A stretch of 64,000 nucleotides of DNA, from positions 1 to 64,000 of the forward strand of contig NZ_BJYD01000020.1 in assembly GCF_007991335.1 (NCBI RefSeq), read 5' to 3'. Origin of the DNA: Halobacillus faecis (GTDB taxonomy: Bacteria > Bacillota > Bacilli > Bacillales > Halobacillaceae). Of this stretch, positions 43,892 through 53,829 are shown piece after piece. The position numbers and the translations under genes were made by a program. Below the pieces are notes generated by a model that was given only the letters and a program-made list of their open reading frames with translations, was not told the DNA's origin and did no database searches. Positions within the stretch are counted from its first letter, which is position 1. Each line of letters starts with the position of its first letter.

Positions 43892-43985
43892 AAGGCTTGT
43901 CATCAAAAGATGGCACCTAAATAAACATTTGAAGTGGATGAAACCACTTGAATGAGTTAAACCTTCTTGGGAGGAGGTGAATGGC

Positions 43986-44258
43986 ATGAATAAAACAGAT
44001 CTAATCAACGCTGTATCTGAAAAAGCTGATCTTTCTAAGAAAGATGCTACACAAGCTGTGGATTCTGTATTCGAATCTATCATGGATTCACTTAAAGACG
44101 GTGACAAAGTCCAACTAATTGGATTCGGTAACTTCGAAGTACGTGAGCGCGCGGCACGTAAAGGCCGTAACCCACAAACTGGAGAAGAAATCGAAATCTC
44201 CGCGAGCAAAGTACCAGCTTTCAAACCTGGTAAAGCCCTTAAAGATGCGGTTAAATAA
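43986..44258 (+). CDS. hbs: Histone-like DNA-binding protein HU (HBsu)
   Basis: Dimeric nucleoid protein of 90 aa. The flexible DNA-binding arm is visible as [20 protein letters not shown]. The sequence is almost identical to B. subtilis HBsu. The ATG at 43986 follows GGGAGGAGGTG; codons from 43977 are part of that site. Confidence 0.96.
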   Translation: MNKTDLINAVSEKADLSKKDATQAVDSVFESIMDSLKDGDKVQLIGFGNFEVRERAARKGRNPQTGEEIEISASKVPAFKPGKALKDAVK

Positions 44259-44276
44259 TAGCTACATAGGGCTTCG

Positions 44277-44302
44277 AAAAAGGGTGCATGTGCACCCTTT
44301 TT
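44277..44302. terminator. Terminator after hbs
   Basis: Perfect 12-bp stem AAAAAGGGTGCA / TGCACCCTTTTT with T-rich tail. Confidence 0.9.
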
Positions 44303-44386
44303 CTTTTTATTTTTATTAAAAAACCTGCAATGAGGCCATAATGATGGAAAGGCCGTTTATTTTCAGTGTTCAACAAGGTGGATGTT

Positions 44387-44416
44387 TTGACAAAAGTCCC
44401 CTTTGTAAGAGATAGT
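44387..44416 (+). promoter_or_regulatory. Candidate promoter for mtrB
   Basis: TTGACA at 44387-44392, 18-nt spacer, GATAGT at 44411-44416. Confidence 0.4.
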
Positions 44417-44442
44417 AATGATACTAGAAGGAGGCGATCCTT

Positions 44443-44667
44443 ATGACTACATCCAACAATGATTTCTTCGTCATAAAAGCGCTTGAAGATGGCGTGAATG
44501 TCATCGGTTTGACCCGAGGTACGGATACGCGTTTCCACCACTCAGAAAAGCTTGACAGCGGAGAAGTAATGATCGCTCAGTTTACCGAGCATACTTCGGC
44601 CGTTAAAGTACGTGGGAAAGCTGTCATCCAAACGAGCCACGGGGAAATGACGAACAATGCAGAGTGA
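44443..44667 (+). CDS. mtrB: Tryptophan RNA-binding attenuation protein TRAP
   Basis: Forms an 11-subunit ring that, when tryptophan-loaded, binds GAG/UAG repeats in trp-gene leaders. The 74-residue protein keeps the RNA-contact residues Lys36, Lys55 and Arg57 (B. subtilis 37, 56, 58) and the tryptophan-pocket segments LTRGTDT and AQFTEHTSA. The usual partner gene folE (mtrA) is absent. AGGAGG is at 44431-44436. Confidence 0.95.
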   Translation: MTTSNNDFFVIKALEDGVNVIGLTRGTDTRFHHSEKLDSGEVMIAQFTEHTSAVKVRGKAVIQTSHGEMTNNAE

Positions 44668-44694
44668 CTATTCGCTCTGCGAACGTATACATAA

Positions 44695-44724
44695 TAAACA
44701 GCAGTAGGTCAATTATGCTATAAT
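44695..44724 (+). promoter_or_regulatory. Promoter of hepS-menG-hepT
   Basis: TAAACA at 44695-44700, 18-nt spacer, and an extended -10 TGCTATAAT ending at 44724. Confidence 0.5.
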
Positions 44725-44758
44725 AAGAATGGTTTAATAGTGTTCAGGAAGGGACAAG

Positions 44759-45562
44759 GTGATCAAGTTGAATTCTTCAGATAATGACATCAAACAACTC
44801 AAACGAAAAATTGCATCGAAAGTTCGCCACCCTTATTTGGTACGTTTTATCCCTGAGCCGACGATAGATGAAGACAAGCTCGTGATTCTGTCTTCAATCA
44901 TGGATCACACGAATTTGTCTGCGGTGAAAAAAGAACAATACATCATTACGACCATGCTTGTTCAGATTGCCCTTGATACACATGATCTCGTTACTTTATC
45001 GGATGAAGACGATGATCGCGAAATCGTCCGCAGCCGTCAATTGACGGTCCTTGCCGGAGATTATTATAGCGGTCTATATTATTATCTGCTCTCCCAGCTA
45101 GACGACATTCCAATGATTCATACGCTTGCGGGCGCGATTAAGGAAATCAATGAATTGAAAATGGAACTTTATTATAAAGATGTGGAGTCCTTCCAGGAAT
45201 TCTTAGAAGGTTTGAAAAAGATCGAATCCCTTCTTATTCAAAGGGTCGCTTCATATGTCCAAAAAACAGCCATTAATGATATGGCAGGTGAATGGTTATT
45301 AGCGAAAAAGTTACTGGAAGAAAAGCGCAGCTATCAGGAAGGGAATTTCTCACCACTTATTGATGCACTCATCAAGCGCCCGGCTTTGCTTGGAAATAGT
45401 GGACAAATATTGGTGAACATTGAGCAAATGCTCCAATCCCATATGCATCGGTTGGAAATGACAATTACTCAGCTTCCCGTCCACTTTAACTGGCTCAAGT
45501 CTTATATGCATGCGGCCATTCACCATCAATTCAACCATAGAAAGATAGCGGAAGAAGGGTGA
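44759..45562 (+). CDS. hepS: Heptaprenyl diphosphate synthase component I
   Basis: Non-catalytic subunit (267 aa) that pairs with HepT to set product length for the menaquinone-7 side chain. The protein is alpha-helical with no aspartate-rich motif, as expected. The GTG start follows AGGAAGGGA; TTG 44768 is an alternative. The overlap with menG and the hepS-menG-hepT order are diagnostic. Confidence 0.88.
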   Translation: MIKLNSSDNDIKQLKRKIASKVRHPYLVRFIPEPTIDEDKLVILSSIMDHTNLSAVKKEQYIITTMLVQIALDTHDLVTLSDEDDDREIVRSRQLTVLAGDYYSGLYYYLLSQLDDIPMIHTLAGAIKEINELKMELYYKDVESFQEFLEGLKKIESLLIQRVASYVQKTAINDMAGEWLLAKKLLEEKRSYQEGNFSPLIDALIKRPALLGNSGQILVNIEQMLQSHMHRLEMTITQLPVHFNWLKSYMHAAIHHQFNHRKIAEEG

Positions 45563-45564
45563 AC

Positions 45565-46272
45565 ATGGAACCACAATCAAAAGAAGAACGAGTACATCAC
45601 GTATTTGAAAAGATTTATGAACGATATGACAGTATGAATTCAATCATTTCCTTCCAACAACATCGTTTATGGCGAAAAGACGTTATGAAACGAATGAATG
45701 TTAAAAAGGGTGACCATGCGCTTGATGTCTGTTGTGGGACGGGTGACTGGACGATGGCATTAGCAAATGCAGTCGGTACAGAGGGAAAAGTGATCGGTCT
45801 TGATTTCAGTGAAAACATGTTATCGGTCGGAATTAAGAAAAAAATTGCCGGTCGTGTAAAGCAAGTGGAATTTCAACATGGGAATGCCATGAGCTTGCCG
45901 TACGAAGATCACCAGTTCGACTTTGTGACAATCGGCTTTGGTTTAAGGAATGTACCTGATTACCACCAAGTACTAAAAGAGTTGCATCGTGTAGTAAAAC
46001 CTGGCGGCAGAGTGGTCTGTTTAGAAACATCACAACCGACCAATCCAGTCTTCAAGAAGCTCTATTATTTTTATTTTGGGAAGGTTATGCCTGTATTTGG
46101 TAAGCTATTTGCCAAAAGTTATCAAGAATACAGCTGGCTCCACGAATCAGCGAAAGATTTTCCTGGAAAAACGGAACTGAAATCGATGTTTGAAGAAGTC
46201 GGATTTAAGAATGTAAAAGTGAAATCCTATACGGGCGGCGTTGCAGCCATGCATATGGGGGAAAAGCAATAA
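45565..46272 (+). CDS. menG: Demethylmenaquinone methyltransferase
   Basis: SAM-dependent enzyme of the UbiE/MenG family (235 aa) making menaquinone. SAM motif [11 protein letters not shown] and downstream FGLRNVPD and [10 protein letters not shown] are visible. ATG 45565 matches the conserved N-terminus; GTG 45559 overlaps the hepS stop. Confidence 0.93.
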   Translation: MEPQSKEERVHHVFEKIYERYDSMNSIISFQQHRLWRKDVMKRMNVKKGDHALDVCCGTGDWTMALANAVGTEGKVIGLDFSENMLSVGIKKKIAGRVKQVEFQHGNAMSLPYEDHQFDFVTIGFGLRNVPDYHQVLKELHRVVKPGGRVVCLETSQPTNPVFKKLYYFYFGKVMPVFGKLFAKSYQEYSWLHESAKDFPGKTELKSMFEEVGFKNVKVKSYTGGVAAMHMGEKQ

Positions 46273-46288
46273 CTAAGGATGAAATGCC

Positions 46289-47260
46289 ATGAAACTAGCA
46301 ATGATTTACTCTTTTCTTAAAAATGACCTGGCGGTAATCGAAGAGGCTGTAAACGATACCATTCAATCGGATAATCCAGTACTCAGAGAAGCATCCAGCC
46401 AATTGTTACAAGCAGGAGGGAAACGGATCCGTCCTGTCTTTGTGTTGCTTGGAGGTAAATTTGGAAACTATGATATCGAACGGATGAAGGCAGTAGCTGT
46501 TTCTTTAGAGCTCATACATACCGCATCCCTTGTTCATGATGATGTCATCGACGAAGCGGAATTGAGACGCGGGGAACCTACGATCAAATCACGGTGGGAT
46601 AACCGGATTGCTATGTACACAGGGGACTATATTTTTGCAAGATCCCTTGAAAACTTGTCTGTGCTTGAAAACCCACGTGCTCACCAGATTCTTGCTGGTA
46701 CAATGGTTGAACTATGTTTAGGGGAAATTGAACAAATCAGGGATAAGTATAATATTGAACAAAATCTCCGGACCTACTTACGGAGAATCAAGAGGAAAAC
46801 CGCTCTGCTTATTGCTGCGAGCTGCAGACTTGGGGCGATAGCCGCGAATGCTGACCCAGCTCAGGAGCGTGCGCTCTATCAGTACGGGTACTATGTAGGA
46901 ATGTCTTACCAAATCATTGATGATGTGCTTGATTTCACGGCATCTGAAAAAGAATTAGGCAAACCTGCCGGCAGTGATCTGTTTCAAGGGAATATTACTT
47001 TACCTGTACTATTTTCAATGGAAAATCATGAGTTCAAAAGGGAGTTGGACCTAGTTTTCCAGCAGAAAGAAGATTTGACAGCGGATCAACTTCAACCCTT
47101 GATTGAGAACGTCCAATCCAATGGTTCAATTGAACGCTCCCTGCAGCTGAGTGATCGTTATCTGAAAAAAGCTTATGAAGCTTTGGACAAATTACCGGCC
47201 AACCGTGCCAAACAGACACTCAAAGGAATTGCGAAGTATATTGGTAAAAGAAGGGCATAA
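46289..47260 (+). CDS. hepT: Heptaprenyl diphosphate synthase component II
   Basis: Catalytic trans-prenyltransferase (323 aa). First aspartate-rich motif DDVID (84-88) and second DDVLD near 214-218 bind magnesium-diphosphate; GGKRIRP is present. It lies 16 nt after menG and completes the menaquinone module used by QcrABC. Confidence 0.93.
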   Translation: MKLAMIYSFLKNDLAVIEEAVNDTIQSDNPVLREASSQLLQAGGKRIRPVFVLLGGKFGNYDIERMKAVAVSLELIHTASLVHDDVIDEAELRRGEPTIKSRWDNRIAMYTGDYIFARSLENLSVLENPRAHQILAGTMVELCLGEIEQIRDKYNIEQNLRTYLRRIKRKTALLIAASCRLGAIAANADPAQERALYQYGYYVGMSYQIIDDVLDFTASEKELGKPAGSDLFQGNITLPVLFSMENHEFKRELDLVFQQKEDLTADQLQPLIENVQSNGSIERSLQLSDRYLKKAYEALDKLPANRAKQTLKGIAKYIGKRRA

Positions 47261-47310
47261 ATCTATTGCCTTTCTTCCCTTTGTTTGATAGACTTTTTTA
47301 TGGCACTTAT

Positions 47311-47324
47311 TAAAAGCGCTTTCA
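47311..47324 (+). promoter_or_regulatory. cre-like sequence upstream of ndk
   Basis: TAAAAGCGCTTTCA fits the cre consensus at 13 of 14 positions. It lies 27 nt before the ndk start, near a TATACAT block. Confidence 0.4.
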
Positions 47325-47351
47325 CACTATACATAAGATGAGGTGTTTGTC

Positions 47352-47798
47352 ATGGAAAAGACATTTTTGATGGTTAAGCCAGATGGTGTACAACGCAATT
47401 TGATCGGTGACATTACAGCAAGATTTGAACGCAAAGGGTTTAAACTGGCAGGGGCCAAGTTGATGGCCATTCCTACAGAACTTGCAGAGGAGCATTATGG
47501 TGAACATAAGGAAAAACCATTCTTCGGTGAGCTCGTAGACTTCATCACATCAGGTCCTGTATTCGCTATGGTTTGGGAAGGCGAAGATGTAATCGCAACT
47601 GCTCGTACAATGATGGGAGCTACAAAGCCTGCTGAGGCTGCTCCGGGAACCATCCGTGGTGATTATGGTGTAACAGTAGGAAAAAACGTCATCCATGGCT
47701 CTGATTCGAAAGAAAGTGCTGAAAGAGAAATTGGTTTGTTCTTTGATGAAAAAGAACTCGTCGATTACGAAAAAGATTCACTAAACTGGATCTACTAA
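47352..47798 (+). CDS. ndk: Nucleoside diphosphate kinase
   Basis: Transfers phosphate between nucleoside tri- and diphosphates via phosphohistidine His115 in NVIHGSD. At 148 aa the length matches the family. The ATG at 47352 follows GATGAGGTG; the GTG at 47343 is part of that site. A strong terminator follows. Confidence 0.95.
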   Translation: MEKTFLMVKPDGVQRNLIGDITARFERKGFKLAGAKLMAIPTELAEEHYGEHKEKPFFGELVDFITSGPVFAMVWEGEDVIATARTMMGATKPAEAAPGTIRGDYGVTVGKNVIHGSDSKESAEREIGLFFDEKELVDYEKDSLNWIY

Positions 47799-47800
47799 TG

Positions 47801-47830
47801 AAAAAGCCACCTTCCAAAGGTGGCTTTTTT
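47801..47830 (+). terminator. Terminator after ndk
   Basis: Stem AAAAAGCCACCTT / AAGGTGGCTTTTTT. Confidence 0.9.
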
Positions 47831-47911
47831 CATTTTATAAACATAATAATGGCTATTCACAATATAGAGGGTTGAGAAATAGTTAATTGCGAGATATCTG
47901 TGTGAGTACAT

Positions 47912-47998
47912 GAGGGCTAGGGGGATGACTCGCTTTCCGCACCCACCATTTCCTAACATGAAAGTCTCGAAACGGAGTCCTCCACGAACGGGAGGCTT
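47912..47998. repeat. Partial palindromic repeat copy
   Basis: Core fragment gatgactcgctttccgc (47924-47940) and tail gtctcgaaacggagtcctcc (47963-47982). It lies in the 280-nt gap between ndk and cheR. Confidence 0.5.
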
Positions 47999-48080
47999 TG
48001 TTACATCACGGTGGTTCTTCGTTTACAACCTGACGATGCTAGAGTACGCTTATATGGAATAAGCAGAAGGAGTTTTGGGG

Positions 48081-48881
48081 ATGAGTCAGGATTACATACA
48101 ATTCATAGAGAAAGTCCATCGTAAGACAGGAATCGATTTATCACAGTACAAGGAAGCTCAAATGAAACGACGGTTGACTTCGTTAAGGGAGAAGCGCGGT
48201 CATCATGATTTCAAAAGTTATTATGATGCTTTAGAAGGCGATTCATGGTTGTTGGAGGAATTATTAGACCGTATGACAATCAATGTGTCTGAATTTTACC
48301 GGAACAGAAAGAGGTTCGAGGTACTCGAACATAAAGTCCTTCCGTATCTATTACAAAAAAAGAAGAAGTTACGGATTTGGAGTGCCGCATGTTCCACGGG
48401 CGAAGAACCGTACACGTTAGCCATGATCTTGCAGCCATATATTCCCCTCCATCAAGTGGAGATCCTTGCGACAGACCTCGACGTAAATGCGTTGAGGAAG
48501 GCTGAGGGAGCCTTGTACCACGAAAGATCGTTGAAGGAAGTATCACCTGATATCCTTAGCAAATACTTTAGAAAAGAAGGAAGCTCTTATCGAGTGATTG
48601 ATGATATAAGAAAAAGTGTCACTTTCAAAAAGCACAACCTTTTATCTGACCGTTATGAAAAGGATTTTGATCTTATCGTCTGTCGGAATGTGATGATTTA
48701 TTTTACAGAAGATGCGAAGAAGACCATCTATCAAAACTTCAACCATTCTCTGGTAGATGGGGGGATCTTCTTCGTTGGAAGTACAGAGCAGATCTTTTCA
48801 CCACAAAGACACGGATTTGAAGTTTATGACGCATTTTTCTATCAAAAAGGGCAGAAACAAGTGACAGGAAACGCTTTCTAA
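48081..48881 (+). CDS. cheR: Chemotaxis protein methyltransferase CheR
   Basis: Methylates glutamates of chemoreceptors using SAM. The 266-residue protein has the N-terminal helical part with the NVSEFYRN segment and SAM motif WSAACSTGEEPYTLAM. ATG 48081 follows AGAAGGAG; TTG 48075 is too near that site. Its place between ndk and the aro genes matches B. subtilis. Confidence 0.93.
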   Translation: MSQDYIQFIEKVHRKTGIDLSQYKEAQMKRRLTSLREKRGHHDFKSYYDALEGDSWLLEELLDRMTINVSEFYRNRKRFEVLEHKVLPYLLQKKKKLRIWSAACSTGEEPYTLAMILQPYIPLHQVEILATDLDVNALRKAEGALYHERSLKEVSPDILSKYFRKEGSSYRVIDDIRKSVTFKKHNLLSDRYEKDFDLIVCRNVMIYFTEDAKKTIYQNFNHSLVDGGIFFVGSTEQIFSPQRHGFEVYDAFFYQKGQKQVTGNAF

Positions 48882-48998
48882 TCTTATTTTATAAAAATTC
48901 CGATATTTTAACGACACAAACTTACATCCATATGATATAGTAGTATCTAAAATTTAGAACACCCCCTTCAAGGGGATGAATACATAGGAGGTACGTTT

Positions 48999-50168
48999 AT
49001 GCGCTACTTAACCGCTGGTGAATCACATGGAAAGCAATTGACAACAATTATCGAAGGAATCCCCTCTCATCTTCCTTTATTGAGAGAGCAAATAAATGAA
49101 TCACTGATCAGACGTCAAGGCGGATATGGGCGTGGGAAACGTATGCAAATCGAAAAAGACTTAGTAGAAATTACGAGTGGGGTTCGTCATGGATATACTC
49201 TTGGCTCTCCCATCACTCTCGTCGTAAGCAATGATGACTTTAAACATTGGACAGACATTATGGGTGAAGATCCTCTACCTGAGGACACACAAAAAATTCG
49301 TCGAACAGTGACGAAGCCTCGTCCAGGTCATGCGGATTTGAATGGTGGAATGAAGTACGGTCATCGAGATATGAGGAACGTACTTGAACGTTCGTCAGCA
49401 AGGGAAACAGCAGCTCGTGTTGGGGCCGGCGCTGTTGCCAAGGTGCTTTTAAAAGAACTTGGAATCGAAGTGACAGGTTACGTACGTGAAATTGCAGGCA
49501 TTGTGTCAGATGTTGATGAAAATTTGACATTGCAGCAACGGAGAGAAATATCAGAGGCATCACCTGTCCGTACTTTTGACGAAAAAGCGGCAGAGAAAAT
49601 GATGCATGCCATCGATGAAGCGAAGAAAGAAGGAGACTCTATTGGTGGGGTTACAGAGGTTTATGTGGAAGGAATGCCACCTGGAATCGGTTCTTATGTA
49701 CAGTATGATCGAAAGCTGGATGCGAAAATCGCTGGCTCTGTTATGAGCATCAACGCCTATAAGGGGGTTGAATTCGGAATCGGTTTTGAAGCGGCTCGTA
49801 GAAACGGAAGTGAAGTCCATGATGAGATTTTATGGAGCGAGGAACGAGGGTATTACCGTCGCACGAATCGCCTTGGTGGATTTGAAGGCGGAATGACAAC
49901 GGGGATGCCGATCGTCGTTAAAGGGGTCATGAAACCAATCCCTACGTTGTACAAACCGTTGCAAAGTGTGGATATCGAAACCAAAGAGCCGTTTAATGCA
50001 AGTATCGAACGCTCCGATTCATGCGCTGTCCCGGCAGCTTCTGTTGTGATGGAGCATATTGTAGCTTTTGAGCTGGCTAAAGCCATTACTGATGAATTTC
50101 CAGCTGACTACTTCCCTCGCCTAAAACGTGCTGTTGATGATTACCGCAAGGAAGTACGTGAATTTTAA
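48999..50168 (+). CDS. aroC: Chorismate synthase (AroF in B. subtilis)
   Basis: Final shikimate-pathway enzyme, FMN-dependent, 389 aa. Signatures GESHGKQL at the N-terminus, GYGRGKRM and [16 protein letters not shown] are clear. A strong AGGAGGT site precedes ATG. A small hairpin (cccc / gggg) at 48961-48975 lies in the leader. It starts the aro run; aroB begins on the stop codon. Confidence 0.95.
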   Translation: MRYLTAGESHGKQLTTIIEGIPSHLPLLREQINESLIRRQGGYGRGKRMQIEKDLVEITSGVRHGYTLGSPITLVVSNDDFKHWTDIMGEDPLPEDTQKIRRTVTKPRPGHADLNGGMKYGHRDMRNVLERSSARETAARVGAGAVAKVLLKELGIEVTGYVREIAGIVSDVDENLTLQQRREISEASPVRTFDEKAAEKMMHAIDEAKKEGDSIGGVTEVYVEGMPPGIGSYVQYDRKLDAKIAGSVMSINAYKGVEFGIGFEAARRNGSEVHDEILWSEERGYYRRTNRLGGFEGGMTTGMPIVVKGVMKPIPTLYKPLQSVDIETKEPFNASIERSDSCAVPAASVVMEHIVAFELAKAITDEFPADYFPRLKRAVDDYRKEVREF

Positions 50169-51247
50169 TGGCCTCTGTTACAGTCCGATCCAGTAGTCAT
50201 GACTATGAAGTTTTGATTGGAAAAGGTCTACGACGTAATTTGGGTGAAGTGATCTCATCCGGTTACACATCTATATTAGTCATTACAGACAGTACGGTTC
50301 AGGATTATTACTTGCAAGATGTGCAAGAAAGCTTAGCAGAGGCAGCTCCTGTATTTTCGGCAGTCGTTCCGGCAGGAGAGTCTTCGAAAAGCATGGGCCG
50401 GTATGAAGATCTTCTCGACCGATGTGTAGAACTAAAATTGGATCGCAATTCCCTCATCATCGCTTTAGGTGGAGGGATGATCGGGGATTTGGCCGGATTT
50501 GTGGCATCGACCTATTTACGTGGGATTGATTACATTCAGATGCCTACAACCATCTTAGCCCACGACAGTAGTGTAGGTGGGAAAGTGGCGATCAATCATC
50601 CTAAAGGGAAAAACTTAATTGGTTCCTTTTATCATCCAGTGAAAGTCATCTATGACATGGAAACGATCGAAACCCTGCCGGAGAGTGAAATCCGCTCAGG
50701 GTATGGGGAAGTAATAAAACATGCTTTTCTCAGTGATGCAGAATGGGCGCACCGCTTGTTGAAAGGGAAACTTTCTGAACTCTCAGTTGATCAGTTAGAG
50801 AACGATTTAATGAGAGGAATCCAAGTGAAAGCTTCGATTGTAGAGAAGGATGAAAGAGAAGCTGGGATCCGGAAATATTTAAATTTAGGTCACACCCTTG
50901 CCCACGCCATTGAAGCGGAGCTTGGTTACGGTGAAATTACCCATGGGGAAGCTGTCGCTGTAGGGCTGCTATTGATGATGAAGTTAAGTAACGACCTGAA
51001 AGGTGCCGAGCTTCCTCTACAAGACTATAAGGAGTGGCTGATTAGAAATCATTATCCCATTTCCGTCTTAAACAGAATCCACCCTGAACAAATGGTGGAG
51101 AAAATGAAGTTGGATAAGAAAACCCTTCGGCAGAAGATTAATTTTGTCCTTCTTCATGAACTGAGTGATCCTTATGTTGTGGAAATCGAGGAGAACCAGC
51201 TGGTAGAACATATGTCTCTTTTAATGAATGAGGTGAGTGGAGAATGA
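50168..51247 (+). CDS. aroB: 3-dehydroquinate synthase
   Basis: NAD- and zinc-dependent enzyme of 359 aa. The nucleotide-binding segment GGGMIGDLAGFVAST, PTTILAHDSSVGGK and the C-terminal metal-binding histidines (LGHTLAHAIE, ITHGEAVAVG) are present. Overlaps aroF by 1 nt and aroH by 4 nt. Confidence 0.95.
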   Translation: MASVTVRSSSHDYEVLIGKGLRRNLGEVISSGYTSILVITDSTVQDYYLQDVQESLAEAAPVFSAVVPAGESSKSMGRYEDLLDRCVELKLDRNSLIIALGGGMIGDLAGFVASTYLRGIDYIQMPTTILAHDSSVGGKVAINHPKGKNLIGSFYHPVKVIYDMETIETLPESEIRSGYGEVIKHAFLSDAEWAHRLLKGKLSELSVDQLENDLMRGIQVKASIVEKDEREAGIRKYLNLGHTLAHAIEAELGYGEITHGEAVAVGLLLMMKLSNDLKGAELPLQDYKEWLIRNHYPISVLNRIHPEQMVEKMKLDKKTLRQKINFVLLHELSDPYVVEIEENQLVEHMSLLMNEVSGE

Positions 51248-51609
51248 TGATTCGAGGAGTAAGGGGAGCGACAACGGTCGAACGTAATGAACATGATGAA
51301 ATTGTAGAACAATCCTATCAACTGCTTCGAGATGTCATAGATTCCAATCATATTGAAGCAACGGACGTTGTTTCCGTCTATTTTACAGTGACAGAGGATT
51401 TGAATGATGCCTTTCCTGCAAAGTCATTAAGAAAATTAGATGGATGGACCTATGTTCCAGTCATGTGTATGCGTGAAATTCCGGTTCCTGGTAGTCTTGA
51501 GAAGTGTATCAGAGTTATGGTGACTGTACAGACAGAGATCGCACAAAAAGATATCCATCATATCTATCATAATCATGCAAAACAATTGAGACCAGATTTA
51601 AAGAGTTGA
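51244..51609 (+). CDS. aroH: Chorismate mutase AroH type
   Basis: Monofunctional enzyme of 121 aa converting chorismate to prephenate. N-terminus MIRGVRGATTVE, active-site Arg-containing stretch KCIRVMVTVQTE and FPAKSLRKL match the trimeric AroH fold. It overlaps aroB. hisC follows after only 13 nt; the trp genes found here in B. subtilis are absent. Confidence 0.94.
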   Translation: MMIRGVRGATTVERNEHDEIVEQSYQLLRDVIDSNHIEATDVVSVYFTVTEDLNDAFPAKSLRKLDGWTYVPVMCMREIPVPGSLEKCIRVMVTVQTEIAQKDIHHIYHNHAKQLRPDLKS

Positions 51610-51622
51610 GAGGAGCATCCCA

Positions 51623-52720
51623 ATGAAAGCCAAAGACATTCTAAAAAATATGAAACCATACAAGCCAGGGAAAGGGATTGAGGAAGTAAAGAAGGAATTC
51701 GGTTTGGATCGGATCGTGAAACTTGCTTCTAATGAAAATCCATTCGGTTTTTCTCCCGTGGTAGAAAAAGAATTACCAAAGCTTATTTCAAATTTAGAAA
51801 TCTATCCTGATGGATATGGTGCAGAAATTAGAAAAAAAGTCGCACATTTCATCGGCGTGGAACAGAACCAGTTAATTTTCGGAAATGGTTCAGATGAAGT
51901 GGTCCAGATCATTTGCCGTACATTCCTGGAGCCGGGTGCTAATACCGTCATGGCGACACCGACGTTTCCGCAATACCGCCACAATGCTTTAATTGAAGGT
52001 GCAGAAGTCCGGGAAGTCCCACTGGTCGATGGTCACCACGATTTAGAAGGCATGCTTCAAAATATCGATGAACAAACACGTGTCCTATGGATTTGTACAC
52101 CAAATAATCCGACGGGTGTCCATATCGACCAGGCGACACTCCAGTCAGTCCTGGAACGTACTCCTGATCACGTTCTAGTTGTCATTGATGAAGCGTATTA
52201 CGAATATTTGGAAGCGGATGATGCTTTTGATTCTATAGAAGCATTGGATCACTACCCGAACCTGATGGTGCTCCGCACTTTCTCTAAAGCGTACGGTTTG
52301 GCAGGTTTAAGAATCGGCTATGGTGTCGGCCATCCAGAGGTCATTCAAATCCTTGAACCATCGCGTGAGCCATTCAACACTTCAACGGTTGCACAAGCCG
52401 CTGCTCTCTTAGCCTTGGATGACCAAAAGTTCATTGAAGAAACCGTTCAAGAAAACCAAAAAAATAAAAAAGCCTTGATGCAATTTTGTGAGGATCAAGG
52501 ATTGAGTTATTTTGATACCCAGGCCAATTTCTTATTGATTCATTTGCCTTGCAGTGGTGATGAGATGTTTGAATACTTGTTGACTAAAGGGTTTATCGTA
52601 CGCTCCGGGGAAGCGTTAGGTTTGCCGAACACCATCCGGTTGACGATTGGGAAAAAAGAAGACATGCAGGAGATCCAGGAAGCGATGAAACAAAAGCTTG
52701 CTTCCGTCGGTGAACAATGA
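51623..52720 (+). CDS. hisC: Histidinol-phosphate/aromatic aminotransferase HisC
   Basis: PLP-dependent enzyme (365 aa) serving histidine and also phenylalanine/tyrosine synthesis in Bacillus. PLP lysine lies in FSKAYGLAGLRIGYG; other landmarks are SNENPFG, NGSDE and NNPTG. It overlaps tyrA by 4 nt. Confidence 0.94.
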   Translation: MKAKDILKNMKPYKPGKGIEEVKKEFGLDRIVKLASNENPFGFSPVVEKELPKLISNLEIYPDGYGAEIRKKVAHFIGVEQNQLIFGNGSDEVVQIICRTFLEPGANTVMATPTFPQYRHNALIEGAEVREVPLVDGHHDLEGMLQNIDEQTRVLWICTPNNPTGVHIDQATLQSVLERTPDHVLVVIDEAYYEYLEADDAFDSIEALDHYPNLMVLRTFSKAYGLAGLRIGYGVGHPEVIQILEPSREPFNTSTVAQAAALLALDDQKFIEETVQENQKNKKALMQFCEDQGLSYFDTQANFLLIHLPCSGDEMFEYLLTKGFIVRSGEALGLPNTIRLTIGKKEDMQEIQEAMKQKLASVGEQ

Positions 52721-53817
52721 AACAGAAAATTCTGATCGTTGGTTTAGGACTCATCGGTGGTTCTATAGCTATGAACGTCTCTAAAAAAGAAGATGTATTT
52801 ATCATCGGAATGGACGGGGATGAAGAAACCCTCAACATGGCTTTGAAGCAAGGGGTCATCGATCAGGCTTCTTTCAATTTTGAAAAAGCCGCGCAGGAAG
52901 CCGATATCTGCATTCTTGCTACACCCATTTCCATTACTATCGACTATATCCATCAACTTGAATCTATGGATTTAAACAAACCTTTACTTGTGACAGACGT
53001 GTCTTCTGTTAAGAATCAAGTGCTGGAAGCGGCGAACCGATTATCCCATCCTTTTCTCTCCTTCGTAGGAGGGCACCCGATGGCAGGTTCACACAAACAT
53101 GGCTATACCGCTGCTAAACCCCACCTGTTCGAGAATGCGATTTATGTGTTGACTCCTTCCGTTCATGCAGATGAAAAGGAAGCGGATGTGATTAAGGATT
53201 TGTTATCAGAAACGAAGGCACGTTTCGTAACATTTACTACGCAAGAACATGATGAGATGACCGCGGTCATCTCTCATTTTCCGCATCTGATTGCTTCCTC
53301 TCTTGTCCATCAGGCAAAAGAGTGGGAAGGCACACATCCATATATTAAGCAGATGGCTGCGGGAGGGTTCAAAGACATTACTAGGATCGCCTCCAGCAAC
53401 CCTAAATTGTGGCAGGATATTTTCTTCCAAAATAAAAAACTCCTCATTGCTATGCTGGATGACTGGATTGGTGAGATGGAGAGGATCAGGACCTACCTTT
53501 CCGAAGGGGAGAAAGAGAAGACATACCAGTATCTATCTGATGCTAAATTGTACAGAGACGGACTTCCAACGAAAGATAAAGGAGCCATTCCTTCTTTCTA
53601 TGATATCTATGTTGATATCCATGACCAGCCAGGTGCGATCCGTGATGTGATAGGAATTTTAGCAGAAGAAGCCATCAGCATTAAGAATATTCAAATCCTC
53701 GAAATTCGAGAAGGGATTACTGGTGTGCTGAGAATCAGCTTTGCTACAAGTGAAGAACAATGGAAGAGTAAAGAAATTTTAGATCACTACCAATATGAGG
53801 TGATGATCCAACAGTAA
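52717..53817 (+). CDS. tyrA: Prephenate dehydrogenase with C-terminal ACT domain
   Basis: NAD-dependent step to 4-hydroxyphenylpyruvate, 366 aa. N-terminal Rossmann motif GLGLIGGSIA, catalytic-His region GGHPMAGSHKHG, and an ACT domain (about 295-366) that allows feedback inhibition by tyrosine. Co-translated with hisC. Confidence 0.94.
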   Translation: MKQKILIVGLGLIGGSIAMNVSKKEDVFIIGMDGDEETLNMALKQGVIDQASFNFEKAAQEADICILATPISITIDYIHQLESMDLNKPLLVTDVSSVKNQVLEAANRLSHPFLSFVGGHPMAGSHKHGYTAAKPHLFENAIYVLTPSVHADEKEADVIKDLLSETKARFVTFTTQEHDEMTAVISHFPHLIASSLVHQAKEWEGTHPYIKQMAAGGFKDITRIASSNPKLWQDIFFQNKKLLIAMLDDWIGEMERIRTYLSEGEKEKTYQYLSDAKLYRDGLPTKDKGAIPSFYDIYVDIHDQPGAIRDVIGILAEEAISIKNIQILEIREGITGVLRISFATSEEQWKSKEILDHYQYEVMIQQ

Positions 53818-53829
53818 AGGAGGATTCCT

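Noticed and set aside
43586-43924. 112-codon frame between spoIVA and hbs
   Set aside because: No ribosome site, TTG start, atypical composition, and it covers the hbs promoter.
48938-48957. TAG triplets ahead of aroF as a TRAP site
   Set aside because: Only three triplets with irregular spacing; TRAP needs many at 2-3 nt spacing.
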